Shown here: one piece after another, positions 9,958 through 17,891 of the stretch | Position numbering within the stretch: the stretch's first letter is position 1 | Layout of the letters: every line of letters starts with the position of its first letter | DNA from: Variovorax sp. | GTDB taxonomy: Bacteria > Pseudomonadota > Gammaproteobacteria > Burkholderiales > Burkholderiaceae_C | Direction: 5' to 3' | DNA length: 64,000 nucleotides | Assembly: GCA_025352265.1 (NCBI GenBank) | Contig: JANXTS010000071.1 | Location: forward strand, 1 to 64,000 | The notes under the pieces: generated by a model | The model's database searches: none | Told to the model about the DNA's origin: nothing | The model's input: only the letters and a program-made list of their open reading frames with translations | Program-made: the position numbers and the translations under genes

Positions 9958-9972
9958 TGATAATGACTCTCA
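9958..9972. promoter_or_regulatory. Fur box
   Basis: TGATAATGACTCTCA matches the 7-1-7 Fur consensus TGATAATnATTATCA at 12 of 14 arm positions. It lies between the TonB receptor gene (minus strand) and the Nudix gene (plus strand), in an AT-rich stretch, and should repress the receptor-piuC unit when iron is plentiful. Confidence 0.75.
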
Positions 9973-10125
9973 ATTAGATATTTGAAGTTCCTCGACGAAA
10001 CCAGCGCTGAACGCAATGCGTGTTGTAGTCATGCGACAACCAATTGGTTCCGGTTGCCGCAGGTGAGAAGCACGGACCGTGAGCCCGTAGCGCCGCGAAT
10101 CCGGTCAGGCATCAAACTCGGGCTC

Positions 10126-11043
10126 ATGAACGTATTTGCAAGCGCCCCCGCCTCGATGCCGACAGCCGACCGGCTCGAAGTGGCCGCGACAGTGATATTG
10201 CTCCGTGACGGCCCGCACGGCCTCGAAACCTTCCTGATGCGCCGCGCTTTGGCCGCCAGCGTACTGGGAGGCGTGCACGTCTTTCCAGGCGGCAAGCTCG
10301 ATGCGGCCGATGTGCTGTCCGTGCATAGGCTCGATCGCGACGCCGACGATCTGCACGCGGCCCTCGGCGAGCCGGAACTGTCCGCACAGGTTGCCGCGGC
10401 GATCCATGTGGCCGCCTGCCGCGAACTTTTCGAAGAGGCTGGCGTGTTGCTGGCCACAGGTCCCGCGGGGCCATGGCAACCCTCAGCCTCGTCGCCAGGC
10501 ACGGCACAGTTCCCGCGCGGCATGCCGTTCGACGCCATGCTCGACGCGCTCGACCTCAAGCTGTCGAGCAGTCTCGTCGCACCCTGGTCGCGCTGGATCA
10601 CGCCGGTCATTCCAAACATGCCGCGCCGTCGTTTCGACACCCGCTTCTTCGTTGCAAGAATGCCCGCGGGTCAGAGCGCAGCAGTCGCGGACCGCGAATC
10701 GACCATCGGTTGCTGGCTCGGCGCTCGCGAAGCTCTGGAGATGTACTGGCAGCGCGACATCGAATTGGCGCCGCCTCAGATCATCACGCTCGCCCATCTG
10801 TCGCGCTACGCCAACGCCGACGCAGCCCTCGATGCCGCACGCGCCACAGTGCCCCGACTCATTCATCCGGTGCATATCGAAGTCGATGCGGCGCGCGTTT
10901 TTTGCTATCCGGGCGATGCAGCGCATGGCAACCGCGAAAGCGCCTTTCCCGGTGTGTCGAGGCTGGTGTTGCGCGACGGGCGCTTCGAGCCGTTCGACGG
11001 CTTCGAAGCGTTTTTTTCGGACTCCGCTGCGCAGCGTCTGTGA
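10126..11043 (+). CDS. NUDT19-like Nudix hydrolase
   Basis: The product is 305 residues from the ATG at 10126. The frame is open upstream, but the extra residues do not look conserved. The Nudix box is split: its glycine part (HVFPGGKLDAADV) and its catalytic part (ACRELFEEAGVLLA) are separated by about 45 residues. This is the arrangement known for eukaryotic NUDT19/RP2 proteins, which hydrolyse acyl-CoA to acyl-phosphopantetheine and 3',5'-ADP. A CoA-ester substrate is therefore inferred. It is transcribed divergently from the TonB receptor and upstream of the sugar-acid genes, with no obvious link to either. Confidence 0.8.
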   Translation: MNVFASAPASMPTADRLEVAATVILLRDGPHGLETFLMRRALAASVLGGVHVFPGGKLDAADVLSVHRLDRDADDLHAALGEPELSAQVAAAIHVAACRELFEEAGVLLATGPAGPWQPSASSPGTAQFPRGMPFDAMLDALDLKLSSSLVAPWSRWITPVIPNMPRRRFDTRFFVARMPAGQSAAVADRESTIGCWLGAREALEMYWQRDIELAPPQIITLAHLSRYANADAALDAARATVPRLIHPVHIEVDAARVFCYPGDAAHGNRESAFPGVSRLVLRDGRFEPFDGFEAFFSDSAAQRL

Positions 11044-11142
11044 TGCTTCACCAACCTAAGTTCAAAAAAGTTATCTTTGCGTGAGCCCATTTCGCTGCTT
11101 ACGCTCGTTCCGTGCACAAAACCAATAGAAAGAAGACAAGCA

Positions 11143-12141
11143 ATGACCTCCGTCCTTATCACCCGAGCCACCTTCCCCGACATCGCTCAGCGCCTGCGCG
11201 ATCACTTCGAGGTCGATGACAACCCGGACGACACGATATGGAGCGCTGACGAACTGAAGCAACGCCTGCACGGCAAGCAGGGCGTGATGAGCCACGGCAG
11301 TGACCGCATCGACGCGGCCTTGCTGGACGCCTGCCCGACGGTCAAGGCGGTTTGCAATGTCGGCGTCGGCTACAACAACGTCGACGTGGCGGCCTGCACG
11401 GCTCGCGGCGTGCTGGTGACCAACACGCCCGACGTGCTGACCGAAACGACCGCCGACCTCGGCTTCGCGCTGATGATGGCAACGGCCCGGCGCCTCGGCG
11501 AGTCCGAGCGCTTCGTGCGCGCCGGTCAATGGAACAAGGGCGGCATCTTCGACCAGTTCGCCGGTGCCGATGTGCATGGCGCGACGCTAGGCATCCTGGG
11601 CATGGGACGCATCGGCCGGGCCATCGCGCGGCGTGGTGCGCTGGGCTTCGGCATGCAGGTGATCTATCACAACCGCACGCAGCTGGAAGCCGACACGGAA
11701 GCGAAGATCGGCGCGCGCTATGTCGACAAGGCCACGCTGCTGCGCGAGGCCGATCACCTGGTGCTGGTGTTGCCCTACTCCGCATCGTCGCATCACGCCA
11801 TCGGCGCCGAGGAGCTTCAGCTGATGAAGCCGACCGCCACCCTCACCAACATCGCACGCGGCGGCATCGTCGACGACGCGGCGCTGGCGGCAGCCTTGAA
11901 GGCGGGCACCATCGCTGCCGCCGGCCTCGACGTGTTCGAAGGCGAGCCGAGCATTCACCCTGCCCTGCTCGGACTGTCGAACGTCGTGCTCACCTCGCAC
12001 ATCGGCAGCGCAACGATCCAGACGCGGCGCGCGATGGCGTCGCTCGCAGTCGACAACCTGACTGCTGCCATGGGCGTCGGACCGCGTACAGGCAAACCGC
12101 CGACGCCGGTCAATCCAGAGGTACTCGCGCAAACCAAATGA
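11143..12141 (+). CDS. D-isomer-specific 2-hydroxyacid dehydrogenase (2-ketogluconate/hydroxypyruvate reductase type)
   Basis: The product is 332 residues from the ATG at 11143, with AGAAAGAAG upstream. The NAD motif GILGMGRIGRA lies mid-protein. The catalytic Arg is in NIARGG, the Glu in LDVFEGEP and the His in LTSHIGS. The family reduces glyoxylate, hydroxypyruvate or 2-ketogluconate. Because idnO-like and idnD-like genes follow immediately, 2-ketogluconate reductase (GhrB-like) is the best guess. The stop codon overlaps an 18-bp duplicated segment leading to the next gene. Confidence 0.82.
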   Translation: MTSVLITRATFPDIAQRLRDHFEVDDNPDDTIWSADELKQRLHGKQGVMSHGSDRIDAALLDACPTVKAVCNVGVGYNNVDVAACTARGVLVTNTPDVLTETTADLGFALMMATARRLGESERFVRAGQWNKGGIFDQFAGADVHGATLGILGMGRIGRAIARRGALGFGMQVIYHNRTQLEADTEAKIGARYVDKATLLREADHLVLVLPYSASSHHAIGAEELQLMKPTATLTNIARGGIVDDAALAAALKAGTIAAAGLDVFEGEPSIHPALLGLSNVVLTSHIGSATIQTRRAMASLAVDNLTAAMGVGPRTGKPPTPVNPEVLAQTK

Positions 12142-12171
12142 AAGCGGTATCTCAAATGAAAGCTTTATCTT
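12136..12171 (+). repeat. Near-perfect 18-bp tandem duplication between two genes
   Basis: AAATGAAAGCGGTATCTC (12136-12153) is followed directly by AAATGAAAGCTTTATCTT (12154-12171), differing at 3 of 18 positions. The first copy contains the stop of the 2-hydroxyacid dehydrogenase. The second ends on the TTG start of the SDR gene. Neither copy's ATG is in frame with the SDR, so the duplication may have displaced an original start codon. Confidence 0.7.
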
Positions 12172-12943
12172 GAACCCGACCCTCAAAAGTTTCGACCTTA
12201 CGGGCCGCACCGCGCTCATCACTGGCTCCAGCGCCGGCATTGGCTTCGCCCTGGCTCGGGGACTCGCCGGCGCAGGCGCACGCATCGTGTTGAACGCACG
12301 CAACGCCGACAAGCTCGAAGCTGCTGCAGCCACTTTGCGCGGCGAAGGTGCCGACATCGTTAAGGCCAGCTTCGACGTTACATCCGGTGCAGCCGTCAAG
12401 GAAGCGATTGATCGCATCGAGCGCGAAGTCGGCCCCATCGACATCCTTATCAACAACGCCGGCATGCAGCGCCGTGCGCCACTCGATCAGTTCGAAGAAG
12501 CGCACTGGCACGAGCTGATGAAGACCAACCTCGACAGCGTGTTCCTCGTCGGGCAGGCGGTAGCGCGTCACATGATCGGCCGCAAGCACGGCAAGATCGT
12601 CAACGTCTGTTCGGTGCAAAGTGAGTTGGGCCGCCCGGGCATCGCGCCGTACACCGCCAGCAAGGGCGCGGTGAAGATGCTGACCAAGGGCATGGCGATC
12701 GACTGGGGCCAGCATGGCATTCAAGTGAACGGGCTCGGGCCGGGCTACTTCAAAACCGAGCTGAACGAAGCGCTGGTCAAGAACGAGGACTTCTCGAAAT
12801 GGCTGATCGGCCGCACCCCTTCACGGCGCTGGGGCGATGTCGAGGACCTGGTGGGCGCAGCAGTGTTCCTGTCGAGTGCGGCATCGAACTTCGTCAACGG
12901 CCACATCCTGTACGTGGATGGCGGCGTGACGGCACAGCTCTAA
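12170..12943 (+). CDS. idnO: Gluconate 5-dehydrogenase (SDR)
   Basis: The predicted 257-residue protein has the classical SDR signatures: TGSSAGIGFALA (NADP site), NNAG, the catalytic YTASK in APYTASKGAVK, and the IdnO-typical NVCSVQSELGRPG. It interconverts 5-ketogluconate and gluconate with NAD(P)H. I chose the TTG at 12170 because no in-frame ATG precedes the Rossmann strand. There is no convincing ribosome binding site, so expression may depend on the upstream gene. It is followed 22 nt later by idnD. Confidence 0.85.
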   Translation: MNPTLKSFDLTGRTALITGSSAGIGFALARGLAGAGARIVLNARNADKLEAAAATLRGEGADIVKASFDVTSGAAVKEAIDRIEREVGPIDILINNAGMQRRAPLDQFEEAHWHELMKTNLDSVFLVGQAVARHMIGRKHGKIVNVCSVQSELGRPGIAPYTASKGAVKMLTKGMAIDWGQHGIQVNGLGPGYFKTELNEALVKNEDFSKWLIGRTPSRRWGDVEDLVGAAVFLSSAASNFVNGHILYVDGGVTAQL

Positions 12944-12965
12944 AAAATCAAGGAGACTTAAAAAA

Positions 12966-14000
12966 ATGGAAGCACTCGTCATTCACGCGCCCGGCGATCT
13001 GCGCGTCGAAACCTATGAAACCGCGCCGCTCGGCCCCGACCAGTTACAGGTGCGCGTGCGCTGCGGCGGCATCTGCGGTTCCGACCTGCACTACTACCAG
13101 CACGGCGGCTTCGGTACCGTGCGGATCAAGGAGCCCATGGTGCTCGGCCACGAAGTGGCGGGCGTGATCGAGGCGGTCGGTGCCGACGTGCGCGGCTTCG
13201 CGGCCGGCGAACGTGTGGCGATCAGCCCGAGCCGTTCTTGCGGCATCTGCAAGTTCTGCCAGCAAGGCTTGCAGAACCACTGCCTGGACATGCGCTACTA
13301 CGGCAGCGCCATGCGCACGCCGCACGTACAGGGTGCATTCCGTCAGCAGATCGTGGTCGAGCCGCATCAAGCCCACAAGCTGGCAGATTCGGTGAGCGAT
13401 GGCGAAGGCTCGATGGCCGAGCCGCTGTCGGTGGCGCTGCATGCCGTGCGCCGTGCCGGCTCGTTGCTCGGCAAGCGCGTGCTGGTGACTGGCTGCGGCC
13501 CGATCGGGGCGCTGGCGATCATTGCGGCGCGGCGCGCTGGTGCAGCTCATATCGTGGCGACCGATGTCGGCGCGCACACGCTGGGCAAGGCGTTGCAGGT
13601 CGGTGCCGATGAAGTGGTGAATGTCGCGGAAGAGCCCGACGGCCTCGCACGCTTCGCCGTCGACAAAGGCAGTTTCGACGTGCTGTTCGAAGCCAGTGGC
13701 AATGCGCGAGCGCTCGTGGGCGCCTTCGATGCGGTGCGACCACGCGGCATCATCGTTCAGCTCGGCCTGGGCGGGGAAATGACGCTGCCGGTCAACACCA
13801 TCGTGGCCAAGGAATTCGACCTGCGTGGCGCGTTCCGCTTCCATGAAGAATTCGCGATGGCGGTCGAGTTGCTGAACAAGGGCCTGGTCGATGTGAAGCC
13901 GCTGATCTCTGCAACGCTGTCTTATCGCGATTCGGCACGAGCCTTCGCGCTGGCTGCAGACCGGTCGCAGGCCATGAAGGTGATCTTGAATTTCGATTGA
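12966..14000 (+). CDS. idnD: L-idonate 5-dehydrogenase, zinc-dependent
   Basis: The predicted 344-residue medium-chain dehydrogenase has the catalytic zinc Cys in GGICGSDLHYY and the His/Glu in LGHEVAG. The structural-zinc cysteines lie in CGICKFCQQGLQNHC, and the NAD motif is VTGCGPIGALA. A strong AAGGAG precedes the ATG. It oxidises L-idonate to 5-ketogluconate, which IdnO then reduces to gluconate. The 2-hydroxyacid dehydrogenase upstream would cover 2-keto-acids. It converges on the LacI regulator gene with only 17 nt between. Confidence 0.87.
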   Translation: MEALVIHAPGDLRVETYETAPLGPDQLQVRVRCGGICGSDLHYYQHGGFGTVRIKEPMVLGHEVAGVIEAVGADVRGFAAGERVAISPSRSCGICKFCQQGLQNHCLDMRYYGSAMRTPHVQGAFRQQIVVEPHQAHKLADSVSDGEGSMAEPLSVALHAVRRAGSLLGKRVLVTGCGPIGALAIIAARRAGAAHIVATDVGAHTLGKALQVGADEVVNVAEEPDGLARFAVDKGSFDVLFEASGNARALVGAFDAVRPRGIIVQLGLGGEMTLPVNTIVAKEFDLRGAFRFHEEFAMAVELLNKGLVDVKPLISATLSYRDSARAFALAADRSQAMKVILNFD

Positions 14001-14017
14001 GCGAAGACCCCTGCGCT

Positions 14018-15070
14018 TCAGGTACTTTCACGCTGCGCGACATGGAAAGGCGTGAGCACCGTTTCGGATGGCAGCCTTTCACCGTTGCGCGCGGCTTCTA
14101 TCGCCCTCAATAACAGTTCGCCGGCGGCGCGGCCGATGCCGGTGCAATCGATGGCCACGGTCGTTAGCCTTGGATGGCAACTGCGCGCCACCTCGAAGTC
14201 GCCGAAGCCGGCGATGGCGATACGCTCCGGCACATTCCAGCCGCGTCGCTGGCACTCGGCCAGTGCGCCGAAGGCCGACAGGTCGGACACCGCCATGACC
14301 GCATCCACATCGGGCCATTGCGCCATGAGCAGAGCCATCGCTTCTCCGCCCTGCTCCATCGAGATCGGCGGCTGGCCAAACGAAATGACGCGGCCGGCGG
14401 GGAGCTTGAGCTTGCGGACTGCATCTGCATAACCACGCCTGCGGTCGGCACCGCGCGTGTCGCGGTTCGATGTGCCGCCGATGAATGCGATGTTGCGATA
14501 GCCCTTGCCGTGCAGATGCCGCACCAGTGCACCGCTGGCTTGCGCGTTCGAGAAGCCGACCGTATGTTCTATCGGGTTCTGCGGCAAGTCCCAAGTCTCG
14601 ATCACCGGAACGCCGGAGGCGCGCAACGTCGCTCGCGTCGACGCGGTGTGACTGCCGCCAGTAAGGATCACGCCCTCGGGCCGGCGCATCAGCATGGCCT
14701 TGACCAGCCGTTCTTCGTTGTCGATGCGATAGTCGGAATAACCCAGCAGCAATTGAAGGCCGCTGCCTTCCACCGCTTCGGTAATGCCGTTGGCAGTGTC
14801 CGAGAAGTTTGAATTGTTGAGCGACGGGATGATCGCGGCGATAAAGCCCGAGCGCTTCGACGAGAAGGTGCGCGCAGTCTGGTCGACCACGTAGCCCACC
14901 TTTTCGCAGGTTTCAAGGATTCGTTGTCGCAGCGCCTCCGAGGTGGTGCGGTTGCTCTGCGAGCTGCGGCTCAAGGCCCGCGACACCGTCATCTTCGACA
15001 CTCCGACGCGTGCCGCCACGTCGGCCATGGTCACTTGGCGTCCTGGGTCTGGAGCGGGAGGAGAAGTCAT
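14018..15070 (-). CDS. LacI-family repressor, GntR/IdnR type
   Basis: The product is 350 residues from the ATG at 15070. The DNA-binding helix-turn-helix is VTMADVAARVGVSKMTVSRAL near the N-terminus, followed by the hinge region and a periplasmic-binding-protein-like sensor domain with IPSLNNSNF and FGDFEVA. In E. coli, GntR and IdnR recognise a TGTTACCGGTAACA-like operator. Exactly that core, GTTACCGGTAAC, lies about 70 bp upstream of this gene, between it and the ABC importer. The expected ligand is a sugar acid or its phosphate. It should control the importer and possibly itself and the idn genes. Confidence 0.88.
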   Translation of the reverse strand: MTSPPAPDPGRQVTMADVAARVGVSKMTVSRALSRSSQSNRTTSEALRQRILETCEKVGYVVDQTARTFSSKRSGFIAAIIPSLNNSNFSDTANGITEAVEGSGLQLLLGYSDYRIDNEERLVKAMLMRRPEGVILTGGSHTASTRATLRASGVPVIETWDLPQNPIEHTVGFSNAQASGALVRHLHGKGYRNIAFIGGTSNRDTRGADRRRGYADAVRKLKLPAGRVISFGQPPISMEQGGEAMALLMAQWPDVDAVMAVSDLSAFGALAECQRRGWNVPERIAIAGFGDFEVARSCHPRLTTVAIDCTGIGRAAGELLLRAIEAARNGERLPSETVLTPFHVAQREST

Positions 15071-15139
15071 CGTTTGTTCCAAGAGCGCACCCGAATCATA
15101 TTTAGGAACGTGCCTGTCGGCAGCTCCGGGTAAGCACCA

Positions 15140-15151
15140 GTTACCGGTAAC
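15140..15151. promoter_or_regulatory. GntR/IdnR-type operator GTTACCGGTAAC
   Basis: This perfect 12-bp palindrome lies in the 104-bp region between the divergent lacI-type gene and the ABC ATPase gene, 24 bp before the ATPase ATG. It matches the core of the published E. coli GntR/IdnR operator. A modest promoter (TTGTTC at 15074, 17-bp spacer, CATATT at 15097) reads toward the importer, so the operator would block elongation. I found no other perfect copy of the palindrome in the window. Confidence 0.75.
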
Positions 15152-15174
15152 GCAACAAGGACGACACTGGGGTG

Positions 15175-16752
15175 ATGACAGAAGTTTTGCAACCGCGGGG
15201 CGCTGGTGCCCCGACACCGGACAGCGAGACATTGCTGCGATTCGAGGGCATCAGCAAACGCTTCGGCGGCACGCAAGCGGTCGACGACGTCACACTCGAC
15301 GTGCGTGCCGGAGAGATCCTCGCGCTGCTCGGCGAGAACGGCGCCGGCAAGTCGACACTCATCAAATTGCTGGCAGGTATCTATCCGTCCGACGACGGTG
15401 AGATCTTCTTTAAGGGCCGCCCGCAAGGCGACTGGCGCAGCAGCGATCGACGGGCGCAGCCGGTTGCCTTTATTCATCAGGACCTGGGCCTGGTCGAGTG
15501 GATGACGGTGGCCGAAAACGTGGCGTTGGGCATGGGCTATCCGCGCCGCTTCGGCCTCATCGACTGGAAAGTGGCGAACCGTGCAGCGGTGCGTGTCATG
15601 GTGCGAGTCGGCTGCGACATCGATCCTGAACGTCGTGTGTTCTCGCTAACACGGGCCGAGAAATCGTTGCTGGCTATCGGCCGCGCGCTGGAGGTCCAAG
15701 CCCGCTTGCTGGTGCTCGACGAACCTTCCGCCAGCCTTCCGATGGCCGATGTGGAACGCCTTTTCGGCGTGCTGCGCGGGCTGCGCAACCAAGGCATGGC
15801 GATGATCTATGTGTCGCACCGGCTCGATGAAGTCATGGCCATCTCGGACCGCGCAGCCGTCATGCGCGACGGCAAGCTCGTCGCGACGAAAACCACCTCG
15901 CAAACGAATGAGAGCGAACTTGTCAGCCTGATCGTGGGCAAGGCACTGTCGGCGGGCGTGGCCAAGGCGGCGCGCAGTGCCAGTGCCGAGCCTGTGTTGC
16001 AACTCGACGGCGCGGCCAGCGGCAACGCCGGGCCGTTGAGCTTCGCGGTGTGCCGTGGAGAAGTTGTCGGCCTCGTCGGCCTGCGCGGTGCCGGGCACGA
16101 GGCCATCAGCCGCGCGCTGTTCGGACGCGAGCCCTTGTCGGCTGGACGCATGCGGCTGCTCGGCCGCGAAGTGCGGTTCGGCAGTCCGTCGGATGCAATC
16201 CGCGCCGGTGTGGCGTACGTCGCCAGTGAACGCCTCGAAGAAAACCTCGCCGCCTCGATGACGGTGCTTGAAAACCTGTTTCCGCATCCTTCGCTGCATG
16301 GCGACGGCGGCATCTCTTTCGACCGGCGGCGGCGTGAGTACGACAGTGCGGTTGGGTTGATCCAGCGTTTCGACATCAATCCACCGGCACCAACGGCCGA
16401 GGTGCAGCAGCTCTCAGGTGGCAACCAGCAGAAGGTGGTGCTGGCGCGCTGGTTCCATCTCGACAAGCCGCTCGTCGTGCTCGAAGAACCCACGGCCGGC
16501 GTCGACGTCGGCGCCAAGCGGCAGATCTACGGCGTGCTGCGCGAGCGCGCCGAAGCCGGCAGCGCGCTGATCGTGGTGTCGACGGACTTCGAGGAAGTGG
16601 CGACGGTATGCACCCGTGTGCTCGTGTTTCGCGACGGGCTGATCGCGGCGACGCTGACGGGCAACGACATCACGGTAGAGCGCCTGCTCGCACTGGCCGC
16701 TGGCGGCGCGCTGCATGCGGACACCCTACACACAAAGGAAGTTTTTGCATGA
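15175..16752 (+). CDS. Sugar ABC importer, tandem ATPase subunit (RbsA/XylG family)
   Basis: The 525-residue protein has two ATP-binding halves. The first carries Walker A GENGAGKST and Walker B LLVLDEPSASLP. The second has a degenerate Walker A (VGLRGAGHE) but an intact signature LSGGNQQKV and EEPTAGVD. This asymmetry is normal for the carbohydrate CUT2 family. It energises import of a monosaccharide or sugar acid. The ATG at 15175 is chosen over the GTG just before it. The TGA overlaps the permease ATG (ATGA), so the three importer genes are translationally coupled. Confidence 0.92.
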   Translation: MTEVLQPRGAGAPTPDSETLLRFEGISKRFGGTQAVDDVTLDVRAGEILALLGENGAGKSTLIKLLAGIYPSDDGEIFFKGRPQGDWRSSDRRAQPVAFIHQDLGLVEWMTVAENVALGMGYPRRFGLIDWKVANRAAVRVMVRVGCDIDPERRVFSLTRAEKSLLAIGRALEVQARLLVLDEPSASLPMADVERLFGVLRGLRNQGMAMIYVSHRLDEVMAISDRAAVMRDGKLVATKTTSQTNESELVSLIVGKALSAGVAKAARSASAEPVLQLDGAASGNAGPLSFAVCRGEVVGLVGLRGAGHEAISRALFGREPLSAGRMRLLGREVRFGSPSDAIRAGVAYVASERLEENLAASMTVLENLFPHPSLHGDGGISFDRRRREYDSAVGLIQRFDINPPAPTAEVQQLSGGNQQKVVLARWFHLDKPLVVLEEPTAGVDVGAKRQIYGVLRERAEAGSALIVVSTDFEEVATVCTRVLVFRDGLIAATLTGNDITVERLLALAAGGALHADTLHTKEVFA

Positions 16753-17891
16753 GCAGTTCCATCAAATCCACGGCGCTGGAGCCGGACAAGTCGCTCGACG
16801 GCGAGGCGCTCACGCTGCTCCAACGGCTTGGTCGCGCCATCCCGGTTTATGGCCTGGTCATGCTCACCGTCGCGCTTGCGCTGCTGTTCTCGCTGCTGCT
16901 GCCCGACACCTTTCCGACGCTGTTCAACCTGCGCGCCATCCTGTCCGACAAGTCGGTCATCGCGCTGCTGGCGCTGGCCGCGACGATTCCCATGATCACC
17001 GGCAAGATCGACCTCACGGTGGGCTACGGCATCGTGCTGTGGCACATCCTGGCGATCAGTCTGCAGACGCGATTCGGCTTGCCGTGGCCGGTCGCCGTGC
17101 TGATCGTGCTGGCTTGCGCTGCGCTGTTCGGCGTGCTCAACGGCCTGCTGGTCGAGCTGGTGCAGATCGACTCGTTCATTGCCACGCTGGGCACCGGCAC
17201 GGTGATCTACGCGCTCGCCATGTGGCACAGCGGTGGGCGCCAGGTGGTGGGCGATCTGCCCGACGGGTTCGTCGGCATCGCCGGTGGCAGCTTGCTGGGC
17301 TTGCCGATCGCGGCCTTCTACGTGCTCATCGTCAGCGTGACGCTCTGGCTGGTCACCGAGTTCACACCGCTCGGCCGCGCGCTCTATGTGATCGGCGCCA
17401 ACCCCAAGGCGGCCCAGCTGAACGGCATCTCGGTGCGCAAGCACGTGATGGGTGCCTTCGTGGCATCGGGTCTGCTGTCGGGCTTTGCCGGCGTGCTGCT
17501 GGCCTCGCGGCTGCAGATCGGTCAGGCCAGCGTGGGCCTGGAGTTCCTGCTGCCGGCGCTCGTCGGCGCCTTCCTGGGTTCCACAACCATTCGGCCCGGC
17601 CGTGTGAACGTGTGGGGCACGCTGGTCGGCGTGGCGATCCTGGCCATCGGCATATCGGGCATCCAGCAGTTTGGTGGCGCCTTCTATGTCGAACCGCTGT
17701 TCAACGGCCTCACCTTGCTGGTGTCGATCGGCATCGCGGGCTATGCGCAGCAGCGCCGCAACCTGTCGATCAAGCGGCGTATCGCAGAGCGGCAATTGGC
17801 CTCCGATGTGCCTGCAACGCCTTCGACGCTTTCGCTGAATCCCCTTGCTTCCCTCGCTTCCATGAAAACACCAACGGAGACATCAAGATGA
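16749..17891 (+). CDS. Sugar ABC importer, permease subunit (CUT2/RbsC family)
   Basis: The 380-residue, strongly hydrophobic protein has about ten membrane segments and the permease signatures ITGKIDLTVG and GANPKAAQLNGISV. The length is somewhat above the usual 320-340 because of a hydrophilic C-terminal tail. Start and stop both overlap neighbouring genes by ATGA. With the tandem ATPase it forms the inner-membrane channel of the importer. The neighbouring idonate/gluconate enzymes suggest a hexonate or related sugar as substrate, which is inference. Confidence 0.9.
   Translation: MSSSIKSTALEPDKSLDGEALTLLQRLGRAIPVYGLVMLTVALALLFSLLLPDTFPTLFNLRAILSDKSVIALLALAATIPMITGKIDLTVGYGIVLWHILAISLQTRFGLPWPVAVLIVLACAALFGVLNGLLVELVQIDSFIATLGTGTVIYALAMWHSGGRQVVGDLPDGFVGIAGGSLLGLPIAAFYVLIVSVTLWLVTEFTPLGRALYVIGANPKAAQLNGISVRKHVMGAFVASGLLSGFAGVLLASRLQIGQASVGLEFLLPALVGAFLGSTTIRPGRVNVWGTLVGVAILAIGISGIQQFGGAFYVEPLFNGLTLLVSIGIAGYAQQRRNLSIKRRIAERQLASDVPATPSTLSLNPLASLASMKTPTETSR

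Noticed and set aside
16715-17887. An in-frame upstream extension of the sugar-binding protein through the permease gene
   Set aside because: The extension is an alternate-frame shadow of the permease. The signal peptide at 17888 marks the true start.
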